A stretch of 49,825 nt of DNA from Phoronis australis. Taxonomy: Eukaryota > Phoronida > Phoronidae. The position numbers and the translations under genes were made by a program. Below, one piece after another: positions 1-10,690 of the stretch (its first letter is position 1; each line of letters starts with the position of its first letter). The stretch is from contig NMRA01000378.1 of assembly GCA_002633005.1 (NCBI GenBank), forward strand, positions 386,793 to 436,617. Direction: 5' to 3'. Under the pieces are notes generated by a model, which saw nothing but the letters and a program-made list of their open reading frames with translations, made no database searches and was not told the origin of the DNA.

Positions 1-95
1 CCGCCCTGGTTGCGCACTTCTAGTCAGCAATTCGCACCCGAACTCAAAAATGGGATCTGATACAATTTGAGGGGGGGCATGCCCCCCCCCCCAAT
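1..95. repeat. Truncated end of a dispersed repeat, shared with 35370-35466
   Basis: The stretch around 22-45 (TAGTCAGCAATTCGCACC, then CGAACT) recurs at 35397-35422, and both copies then run through a similar AT-rich segment into a G-run/C-run palindrome (here GGGGGGCATGCCCCCC). It looks like one end of a small non-autonomous DNA element cut by the window edge. The family is not identified. Confidence 0.55.
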
Positions 96-1124
96 CCGTA
101 GTCATGAAAACAGCCTGGCTGGCCCATTCTCCGGTCGTTACTATGATGCTTAACAACTGACCGACATGCGACAAAATATGATCTAACTTTTCGAAAACGT
201 TTATAAATTTTACATATTTTGCTCCGTCGCGGCAACGACCCAACGCTTCCGAATCTCAACGTCTTTAGAGATTGTGAAGCAGACAGTTGCGAGTCCGTAT
301 TTTTTCAAGCCGTTCGCGGAACAACACGGTCTGAAACACAGAACTATGCCGATAACCTAACAGAGCTATCGTAGCGAGCCTCGTTTTGAAATGCGCCTCC
401 TGTCGGCGTGAATAGGGTCTATACCGAAAAATTCGAGCCCCCTTATAATTTAAGCTGGGTGCGCGCATGGTATGCCTCTCATCTACAGAACTGTGCATAA
501 TGTGTATAATTTGTCTGCGATCTCGGCTCTCTAAAGTTCATAATACAACTTCACTGTCGTGCAGTGTTGACTATCATAGCGCGCCGTGCCGTTCTCGGCA
601 AGGGCCAGAAAGGGCCCCGATTGCGTAGCCTTGCCTTGGTACAAGCTGCCAGGAAATATACAGCGAGCGTTGCACTGAAGTGGGTAAAAACTGATCAAAT
701 ACAATCTAACACAAAATTAGTGTCACCAAAAATTACTCTGTTCCTTGAGTAAACTAAATTAATGATTGGTGTTGAAAAAAATGGCGGTTGTTCACTCTGC
801 TGCAAAAATTTGGGTGCACTCTTTAATCGACTTTCGGCGCCGTCACCTCAGTGTTCTCCACGACCACTTTTAACGTGTCACAGCGTCCTGTTTGGCCGAG
901 CGCACGTCCTGTTTAAATGTCCCGCGTCCTGTTTCAAAATCCAGCGTCCTGTTTAAAAATCCCGCCGACCAATTTAGAAATATAGGGACTACTTTGTAAA
1001 AAAGGCGTCGTCGTCGTTTATTAGTTCTTCACTGGTTCAAATTACGCTTGGTAGCAACTGGCCATAGCCCATTGAAACTGAATGAATTAAAGGCTAAGCA
1101 TTACAAAAACGAGCAAGATATATA
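96..1124. other. No gene recognised
   Basis: Open frames here are short, lack flanking splice signals and show no recognisable domain. Apart from the short tandem repeat at 881-963, I see nothing to annotate. Confidence 0.5.
881..963. repeat. Four-copy ~20-bp tandem repeat
   Basis: The core CGTCCTGTTT occurs at about 884, 905, 925 and 945, spaced 20-21 bases, followed by a variable A-rich half. It gives a misleading Cys-rich reading on the plus strand. Confidence 0.8.
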
Positions 1125-2755
1125 CATGTGGCACAATGAGAAAGCAGGTGTATTTTTAGAAACATTACAAAACGCCAGGAATCAAACGATATGTGTCGAG
1201 AAATTATGAGCTGTGTTGATAATGACATAAATGAGAGTGTTAAAGGCTTAGTGGACTTGCTCCAGTCATGTGGAGCGGGCATGCTCGTGAGGCAAGACAG
1301 GTGTGTAAGTGAAACACGTAGACGTGCATGGTTTGACAGTGAATGTAAAGAGATGCAACTACAAAAGAAGCGTCTACTGCAAAAATTTAGGGTGTCTCGG
1401 AGTGACTTAGAGCTGAGAACTCTTGCTAGTAGAAATGAATACAAAAAGTTATGTAAGAGGAAAAAACGATACTATGTCGATAAACAAAATGAGTTATGGG
1501 AGTCAGTGGAGAATCCTAAAACATTTTGGAATATTATAAAACAAAGCCTGTCTTAGCCAGTACATACTACAAAGCCTGATAATTTACTGAATTGGAGTGG
1601 TTTAGATATTTCAGTAACCTGCTTGATATCAACAGAACAGAGGGTCGCAGTGAAACTTTTGATGACCTAGTTAGACAGACTCTTGATGAGCATGACGCAG
1701 TACAGTGTGAGCGTTGCAGTCACCCACAGAGTGAACGTGACGTAACTGGTGCCTTTTACACGAATGAACTAAATGCCGGTATTAGCGCAGATGAAATAGT
1801 AAGGGCCATTAAGAAACAAAATTACAATAAATTTCCCGGAGAAGACGGCATACTGGATGAATTCTGTAAGTGCTTCCTGAGGCGCTAGTAGAACTTCAAC
1901 ACAAACTTTTTGATAGAATTTTCAATACCAGGCATTATCCATCCCAATGGTCAAAAAGTATTATTGTGCCGTGTTACAAAAGGGAGACAGATTTAATTCA
2001 AATAATTATAGAGGGATCTCCGTTATTTATAGTATTAATAAAATTTTTAAAACTATTCGTTATTCCCGTGTAGTTGAATGGTCAAATAACACGAAATGTA
2101 TCCCGGAAGAACAAGCAGGCTTTAGGACTGGGTGCTCTACAATCGATAACATTTTTAACCTACAGTGTGTCATCCAGAAACATGTCACAAAAGGGAAGGG
2201 GAAAGTACATAGTGCATTCGTTGATTTGAGTAAGGCATTTGATATTTTATTTTATGCCCTTTTAACCAAAGGTTTGCATGGAAAAATGTTTAACATTTTG
2301 CGCCGTATGAACGACTCTATACAATCGTGTGTTATGATACTGTCTCAGACCACGCCCTATTTTAACTGTACAGTTGGTGTCCGGCAAAGATGTGTTTTAA
2401 GTCCCTGGCTGTTCTCGGTGTTTGTTAGCACACTAGTGTCTGATATTAGAGAAAATGTAGGCAGAGGTATACGTGTCTCTCCGGGATGTGAAATAGTTTC
2501 TCTGTTTTCGGCTGATGATTTAGTGCTGGTGTCGAATACTGTTGCTGGGGTACAGATGAAGTTCAATATCCCTGAAAAGCTTTGTCGAGATTAGAATTTG
2601 CAAGTTAATTTTGAGAAAACGAATGTTGTGGTATTTAAGCGAGGGGGCATACTTTCCAATACTGAAAGATGGGTTTTTGGCAATAAGAAAGTAGATACTA
2701 AATCGTACTACAAGTACCTAGGAGTCACATTCTCCTGCAGACATAAGTGTTGTGC
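1125..2755 (+). mobile_element. Decayed non-LTR retrotransposon (LINE): endonuclease-RT linker and reverse transcriptase
   Basis: The frames read in order as a LINE ORF2. First comes a basic linker (1191-1553) with the W-F-D-S-E-C and C-K-x-K-K-x-Y pattern usual between endonuclease and RT, ending in F-W-N-I-I-K. Then follow the RT thumb-palm motifs: N-Y-R-G-I-S near 2005, EEQAGFRTGCST near 2107, motif A FVDLSKAFD near 2218, motif B GVRQRCVLSP near 2377 (canonical G after Q replaced by R), motif C SADDLVL near 2511, motif D NFEKTNVVVF and motif E YYKYLGVTF near 2708. The frame is broken by a stop at 1554, shifts near 1190, 1865 and 1950, and a stop at 2592, so it cannot encode an active enzyme. 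Homology may continue faintly to about 2960. The exact clade (CR1/L2/RTE-like) is not settled. No poly(A) tail or target duplication was recognised. Confidence 0.9.
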
Positions 2756-5737
2756 AACATAATTGGGCTAATTGCCAAACCACCAGGCAACAGCTGGATT
2801 TTGAGGTAAGCCAAGTGTTCAACAATGGTGGACTCTTAGGTGCTCCGGGAGTCAGATGTTGGCACTACTGTCTAAAAGATCACGCGGAATTAGGCAGTGT
2901 GATCGTTTTGGAAGGCAGTGCGGCATGTACTGCACTGTACATGAGAAAAGTAGAGGGTAATGTATCTTTCAAAGGATGGTTGTCTGTCAAAATTAAGGTG
3001 TGCATATATTGGGTGATGGTGTTTTGTCATTTTGTATAAATTAGCCGGGCAATTTGCAGTTATTGCTCATCAGAAAAGTTTTGGAAACATTATAATTACG
3101 AAATAAGAAGTTTGATCAAAATACGCCATATTTTCACTGCACCCCGCCCAATACCCGTATCGTTTATGACATTTCACAACTCACGCAATTTCTCACCACG
3201 TGCTTCTTGACAGGAGGTCTTTCCGACAGTTTTCATATAATCGGCTAATAAAGCGTCAGTACATTTGTTGGCTCATCAGATTTTGTGAGATTTTTAACAT
3301 TCTCCAAACATTTGTGTGCTGTCAGTTTTTGAAGGGCATTATTTCATTGTAACCATTTGAATGAGCAAGTCATTATGTTAGTAGAAAATAATCGGATTTA
3401 TAAATAGTCTCCTTTTAAAACTTAAAATGATACAAGGTCAAATATAATAAAGTTCTTGGTTCTGGACTGCAACTAACATTTTTTGAAACCTGCATCCGCT
3501 GCCAGAAAGAGAACGCCTGCCCCCAAAATTTCGCATTGCAAACGTATTTAAAACAGTTGTTGGCCAGCTTAACAACAACAACCTTTTTCTTAGTTGTAAG
3601 TGGTGCTCTTTCTAACACCCAGGCCCGGTCCCAAACATTTAAAGGGCCGAATAAAAATTGATTTGAGGCCCTTCCCTGCTGATTTATCACGCCCATGACT
3701 AATGTGCGTTAAGGTTATGCAGGACTTTAGCGAAATTTCCATTTTTGGCAAATTCCGGCCCTCCGTATCTCAGAGATGGGTGATCGGATTCACTCATAAT
3801 AAGTTTTTCAGATATGCAACGTTCTCCACGACAGCGTTAGGGATTGTTTTTTAAAAATTCTTCTTTTATATGAGGGTCTATCAAATTTTTGGCATTTGAT
3901 GATTGTTATGAAAAACTCAAAATGAAATGTAGAAAACTGCTTCAGAGTTTTCGAGATTTCAGCTAGCGTTCTTTATTAAACCATAGACTATAGTACATGG
4001 ACCGCCAACCCCGGTCGGCTGTTGTGTGTTCGGGTGATAGTAGCATTGCTAAAAGTAGGCTACTCACGACACCAACAGCTCTACTATTTTAAGATTTTGA
4101 AAAGCGTTTCAATAGCGAAATTACTATTATTTTGTTTTCATTGTACTGGACAGTGAAATAGATGCGAGAATTTCCCGTCACAATACACTAACCTGAAAAT
4201 GAACCAGATAATTTAGGAGAGAGGCGCAGCCTCTAGGATAATACGGAAGAAAATGTCGGAGTTGCGAATCTGTTGCCTATAATCTATGATTAAACAAAAT
4301 TTGGTCACGTTGTTAAAACTTTGATTTTGGTACTGATGTACAGCCTTTACAATAAATTTAACTAAAGGCCATTGTCACGTGACCCAGTTAAGCGAAAAGT
4401 GATAAAAATCCACGGTTTGACCACCCTCTTGAAGACGCAATTGAGTGGAGCAAAGAAACGATTTCACGTGCGTATCCCATTTAAGTGGAGAGGAGAGTAA
4501 GGGAATTTAAAAACCAATTGAAATATCGCCACTGGATAGTCAAAAAGTTGGAACTATCATAATTCATAGCATGATGCTATTCCCAACAATTTCGCGATTG
4601 TCACAAACTCGTATTTCTTCTTCTGGGAACCTCTTACGTGTTTGCTCGATTTCGGAGCTCATTAAAAATACGGTGATTTGTATATGGCAAATCATCCACT
4701 ACTTCACAAACGCTGTCTCAGATTCATTATTCATGCTGATAGTTAGCCTTCGGCGATAAAAAAACACAGATTCTTGGTAGAAGCACATCAAGATGGTATA
4801 AGCAACATGACTGTGACAGGAAGTTTGTAGAGAGAACTCCAATGAATTAAGAAAACATGATGATAGCACTGTGGTATGACCTTCACAAGTCTCTCGTGAG
4901 TAGGGCGGCATGGGCCGTTTTCAGGTTGAACCGGTAGTTTGAACTGTTGTCACACTATAGTTCCAAGCGAGTGCCTGTATTTTGTCCAACTATTGACCTT
5001 TGGCTTAAGTATTGTCCGACCCTGTTGCTGAACTAAATTCGACTTCTTATACGTCAGAGTATTTTAAGCGCATATAACTGGTAAAGGAGTCGCCAGGTGT
5101 ATTAAAATTATAAATTAAAACACAACGGATTTTCACGGTTATGTCACTTCTGTTATTTTTTCTTTTTCATAACTTTACTAAAAAGACAATGTCGACAACG
5201 TCAAATCCAAGAAGTCAAATATAACACGTTTTCCATACATTTTATACAGATACTGAGTTACAGTGATCGTTATACTTTTGTACATGTAGATATCATATCG
5301 TTAAATCCACAGTCTTTCAGACTTTCTATTAGTATTTCTTGTAACCTTAAAGTTCTAATCCCGAAGAGTAAGCCAGCGTGGCTCGTTTAGGCCTGCGCAG
5401 GCCTTCAAAACTCTTTACATACGACTCTGATGTTTAACTCTCCAACAGGGGATGTTCCGCCCTGTCACCATTCTGCTGTGCAGGCAACACGCGTCAACTA
5501 CAATTCTTATAATGCATGTGCAATTGGGTTAGTATTTTTAAATCAAAACGAATGTATTGTTACCCACTATCTAGTGTTCATGGACATCTGCTAAGCACGT
5601 GACTAACACTGAATCTCGAATAGTTTTCAAGGGCTCCGGCTAAGTACGTGCCCTTCACGTTCAACCGACAGTTATACACAGACTTGTTAGTTATTGTTTT
5701 GTCAGTATCCTTGTTGCATTTTTAGGCCACACAATAG
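2756..5737. other. Non-coding stretch, no gene recognised
   Basis: AT-rich intergenic-looking DNA. The piece around 3612-3700 (CAGGCCCGGTCCC... followed by a GC-rich end) resembles the end of a small DNA element. The segment GTCACGTGACCCA at 4375-4387 recurs at 40399-40411 within a slightly longer similarity. No convincing exon or RNA gene was seen. Confidence 0.45.
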
Positions 5738-5960
5738 ACGAGATTTTTGTCCAAGCTGAAGACTAAATTAAACATCGCGCAAAGTAGTAGCTTGGTTTAC
5801 CTGGTGAACTGCAGCGATTTCCCTGAGTTTTACGTTGGCATGGCCACTCGGATTTTGCATCAAAGACAGGCTGAACACAAGAGAGACATCAGCAGTGTCT
5901 CGTCAACACTAGTTACATGTACACTTGAGAGAAAAACGTTACATAATCTACTAAGTTAAA
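5738..5960 (+). pseudogene. GIY-YIG nuclease-like fragment, probably from a Penelope-like retroelement
   Basis: The frame following a stop at 5735 contains SSLVYLVNCSD, then F-Y-V-G-M-A-T-R-I-L-H-Q-R and AEHKRDI. This follows the GIY-YIG endonuclease layout V-Y-L-(x)-C...Y-V-G-x-T-x-x-x-L-x-x-R-x-x-x-H-K: the paired aromatic/glycine motifs, the catalytic-type arginine and the following histidine are in register. In animals such C-containing GIY-YIG modules are typical of the C-terminal domain of Penelope-like elements. Only about 70 codons survive, there is no ATG, and no reverse transcriptase was found nearby, so I call it a remnant. Its 3' end overlaps the start of the repeat block at 5930. 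A host GIY-YIG gene exon is the alternative. Confidence 0.5.
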
Positions 5961-6480
5961 GGCACATGCAGGCGTAAACAGTATCGCGGGAGAGTGTGCT
6001 TGTATGTGTGTGGGGTGGGTGGGGGAACAAAATTTGAGTGCAACCTCCCGCCGGCTGCAGTTTGTTTTCCGCCACCACCCGGTTTCTCCTGAGGTTGATT
6101 CCACCTGCACCCCGTTGACACGAATTATGCCGCCAGACAACGGTTTTACCTGCGCACCCTCCGGGGGTTCCTGGTGCGCTGCGTACTAGGAGTCCAATGT
6201 TGAAACATGGTGACGCGAGTTTTCACTGGCTTCTGCCAGGCGGGGCAAATGGTTTAAATTTGTCCAATTTTCACCAATCTGCTTTAAAATGCATCGAAAC
6301 ACCAATCTTCTAGAGGGTAATTATTTTAAACTGTCAGACATTACCTGGTGCATTTTTGTTGATGGATTTTTCAAAATTTCACTCTGCATCCTCAATTGCT
6401 AACACAGTTAGCGTATAACAGCATAAAAATTGTGCTGAATAAATGGACTTTCTTAGGTAACGAAACATGTGAGTCAGAAT
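5930..6480 (+). repeat. Intron-1-type block, copy A (paralogous to 7635-8490)
   Basis: Aligns by eye with 7635-8490: AAAAACGTTAC at the left edge, CTGCAGTTTGTT, GTTGATTCCACC, GGTGACGCGAGTTTT, then a shared right half ending in AATAAATGGACTTTCTTAGG. Copy B has about 300 extra bases between the halves. In copy B the block lies just inside the proposed first intron of the peptide gene, so copy A may be a relic of a lost upstream unit, or the block may be an interspersed repeat. Confidence 0.7.
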
Positions 6481-6811
6481 CCTAGATCGATTTTCTCGGT
6501 CGTGACAATAACCATGTCCAACTCTTAATCGGCGGTGCCTTTCACAAACGGGCGCTCCATGCTTAGGAATGTCGGAGCATAGGCTATGCTGGAGTTGTGG
6601 TGGATACATTTAGTATTTTGTTGACAGGTCCTGTATTATGCACTATCATGTGAAGTGAGCATCTGTAACGGTATTCTGTTCTTTTCTGTTTGACTATTGT
6701 ACGTGAAGATGATATATGCTTAACATCGAAACGTCGTTTTTTTGCTGTGCACTCAAGCATCTTTTTGTTTGCACTTCTTCCATCGAATTTGGCGAAATTC
6801 TAACATCAGTT

Positions 6812-6835
6812 ACACACACACGCACACGCACACGC

Positions 6836-6870
<35 letters not shown>
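6812..6870. repeat. (CA)n microsatellite
   Basis: Alternating CA/GCAC dinucleotide run ending in a pure (CA) stretch. It produces a spurious Thr-His peptide on the plus strand. The surrounding 6481-6954 shows no gene. Confidence 0.97.
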
Positions 6871-6871
<1 letters not shown>

Positions 6872-6954
6872 AACCATGTAATAAAACACCGTGTGTCATT
6901 CCAAACGTAAGAGAGGACGATGGGGAATCAAGAATCGACAGAAGCTAATAAACG

Positions 6955-7420
6955 TTTTTCTCAACTGCACTCATATATTAAAGGTGTATGATTCCCGACG
7001 TTTTCTTGTTTTGCTAAAAAAATTCTAAAACTTTGCCCGAATCTGGGAGCCGACTGTCTCCTCCTCCAGCTCACATCTGCCCAGTATTTACGAAGCTGTA
7101 TCTCCCTTATAAAGTCCTGTAAGACGTTAGGTAGGACTTCACAGACCACATGTTCCTTGTTCTCAAGTTCGTCTTGGGTATCAGTATCTGAGTATTTGGG
7201 CCGGATGAGTACCTAGTGACAGTAAATTGGTTAAAATTTTGTTTTTAAATGTCAACATCTGAATTTAAAATTCATGAATTGTTCTAACACTCAATTTTGG
7301 GCCTACGTGAGCCTCAAAATACTGCTGCGTCATACTAGCCGGTAATTATGCGACAAAAAATGACCGCGTTGTTTACGCAGTCATTTTAGTAGATCAAAAG
7401 CAGGAAAAGTTTATTGAGTA
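6955..7420 (+). repeat. Upstream block of the peptide-gene unit, copy 1
   Basis: Diverged copy of 17060-17600 and 26270-26763/27435-27720. Shared landmarks are TTTTCTTGTTTTGCT, CCGACTGTCTCCTCC, TACGAAGCTG, GTCCTGTAAG, TTCGTCTTG and ACTAGCCGGTAA. Here it lies directly upstream of the TATA promoter at 7559, so it may represent promoter-distal sequence of each duplicated unit. Confidence 0.75.
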
Positions 7421-7447
7421 AACAAAACGTTTATCGACTTCAATATT

Positions 7448-7589
7448 CCAATTAGCCAATTAATAAAGTTGAAAACCGCAGGACAATACAAACACAAGGA
7501 AACAGAAATTGCCTTAGTTTCCAAATTATTGTTTACCAACTCATTACAGTTGCTCGACTATAAAACGTGCTAAGTGGTTGTGTTATGAT
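7448..7589 (+). promoter_or_regulatory. Putative core promoter of peptide gene 1
   Basis: TATAAAA at 7559-7565, two CCAAT boxes at 7448-7452 and 7456-7460, and an initiator-like ATGATCAACC about 30 bases past the TATA box. The TATA-to-donor distance (62 bases to 7620) nearly matches the second gene's promoter (64 bases, 42509 to 42572), which supports the call. The intervening sequence is not obviously conserved between the two. Confidence 0.5.
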
Positions 7590-7620
7590 CAACCTTGCAG
7601 AAGCGAGCGTAGACAACAGT
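7590..7620 (+). other. Putative non-coding exon 1 of peptide gene 1
   Basis: About 31 bases from the predicted start site to a strong splice donor (CAGT then GTAAGTATGG at 7621). No ATG that fits the downstream frame. The proposed partner acceptor is TTCTACAG at 10136. Inferred from position and from the equally short counterpart at 42542-42572. Confidence 0.4.
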
Positions 7621-7634
7621 GTAAGTATGGTAGT

Positions 7635-8490
7635 TAGAAAAAACGTTACTCTACTGATTTAAAGACACACGTATTCGTAAATAGAAACGTAGGAAAGTGT
7701 GCGTGTATGTGTGTGGGAACAAGATTTGCGCGCAACCTCCCCTTCAGCTGCAGTTTGTTCTCCGCCACCAACACGGTTTCGCCCGAAGTTGATTCCACCG
7801 GCACCCCCGTTGACACCGATTGTGCAGCCAGACAAGGGTTTCACCTGCGCCCCCTCCTTGATTGCTTTAGTAAGCCCGCCGTAGGAAGGTAATCATTATT
7901 GAAGAGGGTGTGAGCACAAACTAATCCAGCTTCGTCAAACCTGTGCCCCCGTGGTACTGCAAAATCCGGAAGAATGTGGGGAAACCGGTATTACCTTTGA
8001 ATGAATAGACGGAACATTTTCTCGAAAACCACGGTTGGTTTCTTCAATTTACGGGAACAAAAATGGGGCCCTGAGAGTCTACTTTGGGGAAAGTTCACTT
8101 CATTAGAATTGTGCTTTGAAGGGTACATTTTAGAATGTTACGCTTCGGGGGTTCCAGGTACGCTGCCCAGTAGGTGTTCAATGTTGAGACATGGTGACGC
8201 GAGTTTTACAGGCTACTGCCAGGCAGAGCAAATAGTAGAAAACTGTCCAATTTTCATCAATCTACTTCAAAATGGATCAAAACTCCAATTTCCTAGAAGG
8301 TAATTATTTCAAACTGGCAGGAATTACCTGGCGCATTTTTGTGGATAGAGATTTTTCAGAATTTCACCCTGCATCAATGTACGTACACTACATGTATGCA
8401 TCATCAATTAACACCCGGTTAGCGTATAACAGTATAAAAATTGCGCTGAATAAATGGACTTTCTTAGGCAAAGAAACATGTAAATCAGAA
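7635..8490 (+). repeat. Intron-1-type block, copy B
   Basis: Counterpart of 5930-6480 (see there). An open frame of 135 codons at 8272-8679 runs out of the end of this block, but copy A does not keep it open, so I treat it as chance. 8491-8974 holds no recognised gene. Confidence 0.7.
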
Positions 8491-8974
8491 TCAAAGCTTG
8501 CAGGTTGCAAGAGATTATTACCTTGTTGGGCCGTCATGTGGAAAGGCAATATAAAAACTAAAGGTAGACACGGTGCATATTTCCTGCCAACTGTCGCAGG
8601 ACTTTTTGAAATCTGTGATTCGCAGTATGGATTTTTTGGGCATTCTCACAGAGACTCTTGCAGCTACTTGACTGTCTAGCTGTGCTTGGGAGCTCTTCAG
8701 AACTCGAGTTACACAGGCTATCTAGGAGACTCAGGGTGTGCAGAAAAAAACAACGGAATATTTATTCACATTTGCTTCTGTTGGTACCTGTTAATACAGT
8801 CGGGTAATTGTTGTGATATTAAATGTTTTTATAAAGAATATCTTGGAGAAAATAATGCGAACGCTTATTTTTATTCACATTTCATTTCGATATAATGTAC
8901 TCGTTTCTCCTTAATGTGATCGGGCATTAAACCTCCGCCACAGCTCTGATTGATATTACTGATAACTTCCCTTG

Positions 8975-9915
8975 ACAGGAGACGCCTTGTAGATGCTGCG
9001 TTTTTGTTCCTGAAAAAGGCCTTTGACACGGTTCATCATGGTTGTCTCTCAAACATGCTGGGTGTGGAGGGGTGTGGTTTGGGTGCTATCTCTCAGGTGC
9101 TGCCTCTCAGGTAGCACCTGAACACCTCTCGATGTACAAATGTAAATGGCCACTATACAGATTTTGTGACTGTCTACTAATGGGTTCTGCTAGAATCCAT
9201 ACCATGCCCTACTACTCAGTTTGTATTTAAATCATTGGGCGTTGTAATGTTATTGGAGGCAGCAAAGTTGAGATGTACATGTACAACGACAACACAGCAT
9301 GTGTTTATACTGGTCATTCAAAGTCGGACGTTGAAAATACTCTTAAAACTAACTTAATACATGTTTTTCAAGGACTAGATGACAACAGTAGATTACATGT
9401 AAATGCTAAAATAACCGCGGTTATATGGTTTCTTTTTCACCAAAAGTTTAAACTTGCAACATTCCTTGATTTTTGCGTTAATAAGTCTTCTCTGGAGTGT
9501 GTGTTAATAATATGAAATATTTAGGTATTTTTCTTGCTAGACACATTTTCTGGGCCGTACATGTCGATTTCATTTACTCTAAAGTGACTCAGATGTAAAC
9601 TCTCTTAAACTATTGTACAATCATATCTTTAGTTTTGTCATGGTTAGAATATTGTGATGTTGTTTCGCATACACGGTCTATTTGCAGCCAAATAAATATA
9701 CGAGTATTGACTCTTTGCACCCCAGTTTGGGCTGGCTCAAATTGGATGTCCATAATAGAAATACTCGGTATAATTACTCTGGCGATATCTTTTCTCCTAA
9801 AACCAGAAGTAATTTTCATAAACACTCATTCTTATACTGTGGTGTGTTGCCATGAAGCAGTTTACATGTACCTATTGGCCTCCGTCAAAGTAATTGTAGT
9901 AATATTTTCAAGTCC
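8975..9915 (+). mobile_element. Second decayed LINE: RT palm to C-terminal end
   Basis: The pieces read as a Jockey/CR1-type RT in three frames. Motif A is KKAFDTVHH near 9018. Motif C is degenerate, M-Y-N-D-N-T near 9273 where an active enzyme has A-D-D. Next come a helix with F-Q-G-L-D-D-N-S-R-L-H-V-N (9369-9410), KYLGIFLARHIFW near 9513, SWLEYCDVV near 9639, and the C-terminal S-P-K-T-R-S-N-F-H-K-H-S-F near 9792. The catalytic aspartates are lost and stops interrupt it. It lies inside the proposed first intron of peptide gene 1. A short hairpin (CAGGTGCT/AGCACCTG) sits at 9093-9119. Confidence 0.85.
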
Positions 9916-10147
9916 AGGTACACGTGTGATATTCGATGGTTTTAACATCTTCAAATGTATACTTGTCTTTTACGCAAGCGTGTCAGATTTCTTGTTAACG
10001 TTATAATTGTACATATAAATTCTTCTGATACCATCTTGTCAACTAGATTTTTAACATTTTTTTCTGTTCAGAACCATTCGGAACACCAGATTTATAACTG
10101 AATCGATTTTATCCTGACGAAATTTTTCTTCTACAGGAAACTGAATC

Positions 10148-10229
10148 ATGAAGTGCGTCGCGGTATTCATTGTATTGATGTTGGCTGTGGGCTGCCTCCA
10201 GGCGCTGCCGGTAGATGGCGAAGACGACG
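10148..10229 (+). CDS. Signal-peptide exon of small secreted peptide gene 1
   Basis: The exon begins at 10137 after a good acceptor (pyrimidine tract TTTTTCTTCTACAG, branch-like CCTGAC) and ends at 10229 before GTGAG. From ATG 10148 it encodes 27 residues: M-K-C, a hydrophobic core VAVFIVLMLAVGCL, a cleavage-type LQA, then L-P-V-D-G and acidic residues. This is a textbook secretory signal. The coding part is 82 bases (phase 1), exactly as in the copy at 43336, with only a few differences inside the signal core. Reading past the donor gives a stop at 10298-10300, and that tail is not conserved between copies, which favours splicing. The mature-peptide exon was not found, so the function (defence peptide, hormone, other) is unknown. 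Likely partner exons are 7590-7620 upstream and 15269 onward downstream. Confidence 0.65.
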
Positions 10230-10690
10230 GTGAGAGCGAAAAGGGTCTTCACCCTGAGCAGCGTTTTGAAAGAATTTCGCAAGTGAAGCTAGTGAGATGA
10301 CGCGAAGTGCTTGCTATACCTGACGAGACCTCGCGAGGTCTTGCGTTTTCGCGAGTTTTTTGAGACTGTGGCGGCTGAGTTTGGTCGAGCTTGCAACGTG
10401 GATAATTTTTTTGAGTAACACTTTAACTTTAAAACTGCATTTTGTCCAACAATTAACCAGCCTAAAGAAAATCGAATTAGAACTTTTCCTCTAATATAGG
10501 TCTCAGAACATTTCTTACGGCGATGGGGTTCTATTTCCGTTACCAACTAAAATATCGAAACCATTAACTACTCAAAAACGCTTCAGAACACGTTAGGGTT
10601 TGACAACCTTAAAAATTTGGATTAAAAAATGATGCATGAATGCATTGCCTGGGACTTAAGTTTACAATCGTGAACATGTTTTGAAACCTA
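10230..10690 (+). repeat. Intron-2 block, copy 1 (also 43418-43870 and 32788-33030)
   Basis: Diverged homologue of the sequence following the second signal-peptide exon. Shared marks are GAGTAACAC/GGTAACAC, TTTAAAACTGC, GGTCTCAGAA, ATATCGAAAC, a GGGTTTG segment and ATGCAT...TGCATTG. Conservation outside the exon points to duplication of the genomic segment rather than of a processed copy. Confidence 0.8.

Noticed and set aside
762-956. Cys-rich 64-codon plus frame
   Set aside because: Its Cys/Pro-rich part is the translation of the 20-bp tandem repeat at 881-963; no signal peptide or splice context.
6716-6910. Thr-His/Thr-Arg repeat protein
   Set aside because: Translation of a (CA)n microsatellite.
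8272-8679. 135-codon plus frame
   Set aside because: Starts inside a repeated block; the paralogous copy at 6290-6480 is interrupted, and no domain is seen.
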